From positions 1-5,832 of the forward strand of contig VBOK01000107.1 in the NCBI GenBank assembly GCA_005877565.1: a DNA stretch of 5,832 bases, in the 5' to 3' direction. Positions within the stretch are counted from its first letter, which is position 1; every line of letters begins with the position of its first letter. The notes under the pieces were generated by a model that worked only from the letters and a program-made list of their open reading frames with translations, had not been told where the DNA came from and ran no database searches. The position numbers were made by a program, and so were the translations under genes. This stretch comes from Nitrospirota bacterium (GTDB taxonomy: Bacteria; Nitrospirota; Nitrospiria; Nitrospirales; NS-4). Below, in pieces: positions 4,416 through 5,832 of this stretch.

Positions 4416-5681
4416 TCAGAGCTCCAGCACGGGGAATTTCGGGAGCGTGGCGTCGGTGACGCCGGTCACCTTCACGATCAGCGTGTAGAGCTGGTGGTAG
4501 CGCTCCGCGGTGGCCGGCTCGAACCCATGGCCCAGTGGCGAGCGGTGCGCGGCATCCAGCAGCGGCTTCATCTGCGGCCACTGGGCGAGATGCGCCTGGC
4601 CCATCTGATCGCCGAGCCCGGCCAACGCGCGGAACTGCGCGACCAGCGGGAGTTTGTACTTGCCGTCCACGTCGTCGAGATAACACGTTCTGCAGACTTC
4701 CTGCAGTGCCGCCGGCAACTGGTCGGGCTGCACGTCGTTCGCCTTGATCTTGTGCTGCTTGAACAACTGCACCTGCGCGAAGGCCTCGAGCGCCCGGACT
4801 GCCGTGAGGAGCGCCACATCGAACGCGCGGTCCTGCTCGGCGCGACGCTTGGCGTTGGCCAGGAGATCAGGTGCGACGGCGGCCTTGACGTCAGAGGGGT
4901 CCAGGACGAGCTTCTCCAGAAAGCCTGAGTTCTCCTTGAGGCGAGGGATCAGCGCCTTGATGCCGGACGGGCCGCCGAACACGGAGGCCATGTCGAGGGC
5001 CTTGACGGCGGTCTTCAGGGACTCCCAAGCCGGCTTGTACATGAACCGGTCCCAGCAGCCGTAAGCCTCCGCGAGGTCGGCGAACGCATGATAGAGGGGC
5101 TTCTGCCCGCCGCTCACGCGCGCCTCGATGTGGCGGAATGAAGCGGCCGCGGCGGCGAAGGAGCCACGGTTGAATTGTTCGGCGGCCTGGCGGCGTGCGG
5201 TGATCGCCGCCTCCGTCCAGGGATTGTCCTGCTGCCAGGTGTGCGCCGTGCCGTTGATGATGACGAGCTCGCCCACCGGCGCGTCGCCTGCGACCAGGGC
5301 TGGCTTCAGTGTGATGAACTGCGAGGAGTGCGGGAGGCACGCCAGTCCCGTCGCTGCCGCCATGGCGGCGGTGGCGCGGCTCAGGTCCACGGTCAGCTCG
5401 CCCGGTCCGAGGCCCCACACTTTGAGCAGGTCCGCGAGCGGCTGGTTCAACGCCTTGAAGCAGGCGCCGAAGCCGTGGGGGTCGGGCGTGAGGATCCAGT
5501 CCCACTTCTTCGGCAGCTTGGCGAGGTTCGGCTGGATGTCCGTCTCGACCTTGGGCCGCAATTCTTCCGGGATGAAGAAGCAGAGGTGCTCGGGGTTCAA
5601 GCGGTTGATCGTCGCGACGCAGGGCGCGGGGTCGCCGACGAGGGCGATCAGCAGGGCTTTTGTCGTCGTCTCCGCCGCCAC
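4416..5681 (-). CDS. CARF-domain protein with HEPN-like C-terminus, Cas02710/TIGR02710 (Csm6-like) type
   Basis: A 421-aa protein. Residues 8-37 have the opening strand-helix-strand of a CARF (Rossmann-like) domain: LLIALVG, a helix, then HLCFFIPEE. LTVDLSRATAAM (96-107) occupies the place of the CARF motif usually written VD-T-G-G-T-K-x-M; the aspartate (D99) is kept but the Gly-Gly and Lys are not. A helical middle follows, with an A-AEQFNRGSFAAAAASF segment typical of the family. The C-terminal half holds AKRRAEQDRAFDVALLTAVR (277-296) and ends in RSPLGHGF (380-387). R380-x4-H385 matches the RNase motif of HEPN domains, with Ser where Asn is usual. Relatives are RNases activated by cyclic oligoadenylate in type III CRISPR defence. 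The start is GTG at 5681: it is the first usable codon after an in-frame TGA at about 5704 and lies right behind an extended -10. It leads the operon. No CRISPR array or other cas gene is visible. Confidence 0.78.
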   Translation of the reverse strand: MAAETTTKALLIALVGDPAPCVATINRLNPEHLCFFIPEELRPKVETDIQPNLAKLPKKWDWILTPDPHGFGACFKALNQPLADLLKVWGLGPGELTVDLSRATAAMAAATGLACLPHSSQFITLKPALVAGDAPVGELVIINGTAHTWQQDNPWTEAAITARRQAAEQFNRGSFAAAAASFRHIEARVSGGQKPLYHAFADLAEAYGCWDRFMYKPAWESLKTAVKALDMASVFGGPSGIKALIPRLKENSGFLEKLVLDPSDVKAAVAPDLLANAKRRAEQDRAFDVALLTAVRALEAFAQVQLFKQHKIKANDVQPDQLPAALQEVCRTCYLDDVDGKYKLPLVAQFRALAGLGDQMGQAHLAQWPQMKPLLDAAHRSPLGHGFEPATAERYHQLYTLIVKVTGVTDATLPKFPVLEL

Positions 5682-5697
5682 GCGCCGGACTATAGCA
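5682..5697 (-). promoter_or_regulatory. Extended -10 promoter of the CARF operon
   Basis: On the minus strand, 5697-5689 reads TGCTATAGT, that is TGn plus TATAGT (5 of 6). Transcription would start near 5683-5681, at or next to the GTG start codon at 5681. No Shine-Dalgarno precedes the GTG, so the operon's first gene is probably translated from a leaderless mRNA. The arrangement closely copies that of the HAD gene at 949-966. Confidence 0.6.
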
Positions 5698-5721
5698 TCC
5701 CTTCATTCAGCGCGGCAAGGC

Positions 5722-5736
5722 AGCGGGTCCTGTCGC
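5722..5736 (-). repeat. Repeat-family word upstream of the CARF operon
   Basis: GCGACAGGACCCGCT on the minus strand. GCGACAGGACCC is identical to a stretch of copy B just before module 3 (3579-3590), and CAGGACCCGCT is identical to copy A at 1376-1366. It lies about 25 nt upstream of the CARF promoter and marks a third locus of the same family. Confidence 0.5.
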
Positions 5737-5757
5737 TCCGCCGCCACCCTTTCCCAT

Positions 5758-5780
5758 CCCTCCCCCCTCGAGGGGGAGGG
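5758..5780. other. Near-perfect GC-rich inverted repeat
   Basis: CCCTCCCCCC, then TCGA, then GGGGGAGGG. Nine base pairs form around the self-complementary TCGA, with one bulged C at 5762. There is no T tract after it on either strand, so it is not an obvious Rho-independent terminator. Such C/G-rich palindromes are common intergenic elements in GC-rich genomes. The gene it might serve lies beyond the window. Confidence 0.55.
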
Positions 5781-5793
5781 TGAGGGTAGGGGG
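5772..5793 (+). other. Four-tract G-quadruplex motif
   Basis: The plus strand reads GGGGG-A-GGG-TGA-GGG-TA-GGGGG, with loops of 1, 3 and 2 nt. This fits the G3+N1-7 rule for an intramolecular quadruplex. The first two tracts are also the right arm of the adjacent palindrome, so the two structures exclude each other. It lies about 75-95 nt upstream of the CARF promoter, with the G-rich strand opposite the operon's coding strand. Confidence 0.6.
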
Positions 5794-5803
5794 CAAGTCG
5801 CTG

Positions 5804-5824
5804 CGCTCCGCCAGGGTGCCCGCT
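5804..5824 (+). repeat. Second repeat-family word near the right edge
   Basis: CGCTCCGCCAGGGTGCCCGCT matches the minus-strand word at 1548-1529 except for one inserted T. Together with the word at 5722-5736 it suggests that another mosaic repeat copy begins here and continues past the window. Confidence 0.45.
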
Positions 5825-5832
5825 ACGCTTCC

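Noticed and set aside
4414..4686. Longer N-terminus for the YbgC-like protein
   Set aside because: The upstream in-frame codons lie within the CARF gene and do not resemble the family. ATG 4413 has a Shine-Dalgarno at 8 nt and fits the family start.

Overview
This is a GC-rich bacterial window with dense genes and short spacers. No rRNA, tRNA, CRISPR array or transposase gene is visible. The protein content suggests a Gram-negative-type bacterium: a C5-pathway hemL, a secreted M16 zinc peptidase, a phosphoglycolate-phosphatase-like HAD enzyme, a YbgC thioesterase and a CARF protein. The style of the genes and the GC-rich dispersed repeats remind me of Nitrospirota (Nitrospira-like), but I could not test this.

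Layout. Positions 1-1335 (minus strand) hold a small membrane protein, a HAD phosphatase and the start of an M16 peptidase. The last two overlap as TGATG. Positions 1336-1665 carry no convincing gene and contain a mosaic repeat (copy A). Positions 1666-1977 (minus) encode a single-domain cupin, divergent from hemL (2065-3357, plus); their promoters share an 87-nt spacer. Positions 3358-3647 hold a second, inverted copy of the repeat (copy B), so the cupin-hemL pair is flanked by inverted repeats about 1.9 kb apart.

Positions 3648-5681 (minus) form a tight four-gene operon. In transcription order it encodes a 421-aa CARF plus HEPN-like protein of the Cas02710/TIGR02710 (Csm6-like) type, a YbgC-family acyl-CoA thioesterase, a 35-aa single-pass membrane peptide absent from ordinary ORF lists, and a 75-aa protein with a ribbon-helix-helix-like pattern. 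Positions 5682-5832 hold the operon promoter, more words of the repeat family, a near-palindrome and a G-quadruplex motif.

The most interesting part is the CARF-thioesterase-micropeptide-RHH operon. CARF/HEPN proteins normally act as cyclic-oligoadenylate-activated RNases of type III CRISPR systems. Here one leads an operon with a housekeeping-type thioesterase and shows a degenerate ligand-binding motif. Two genes (the HAD enzyme and the CARF protein) also have extended -10 promoters placed so that their mRNAs should be leaderless or nearly so.
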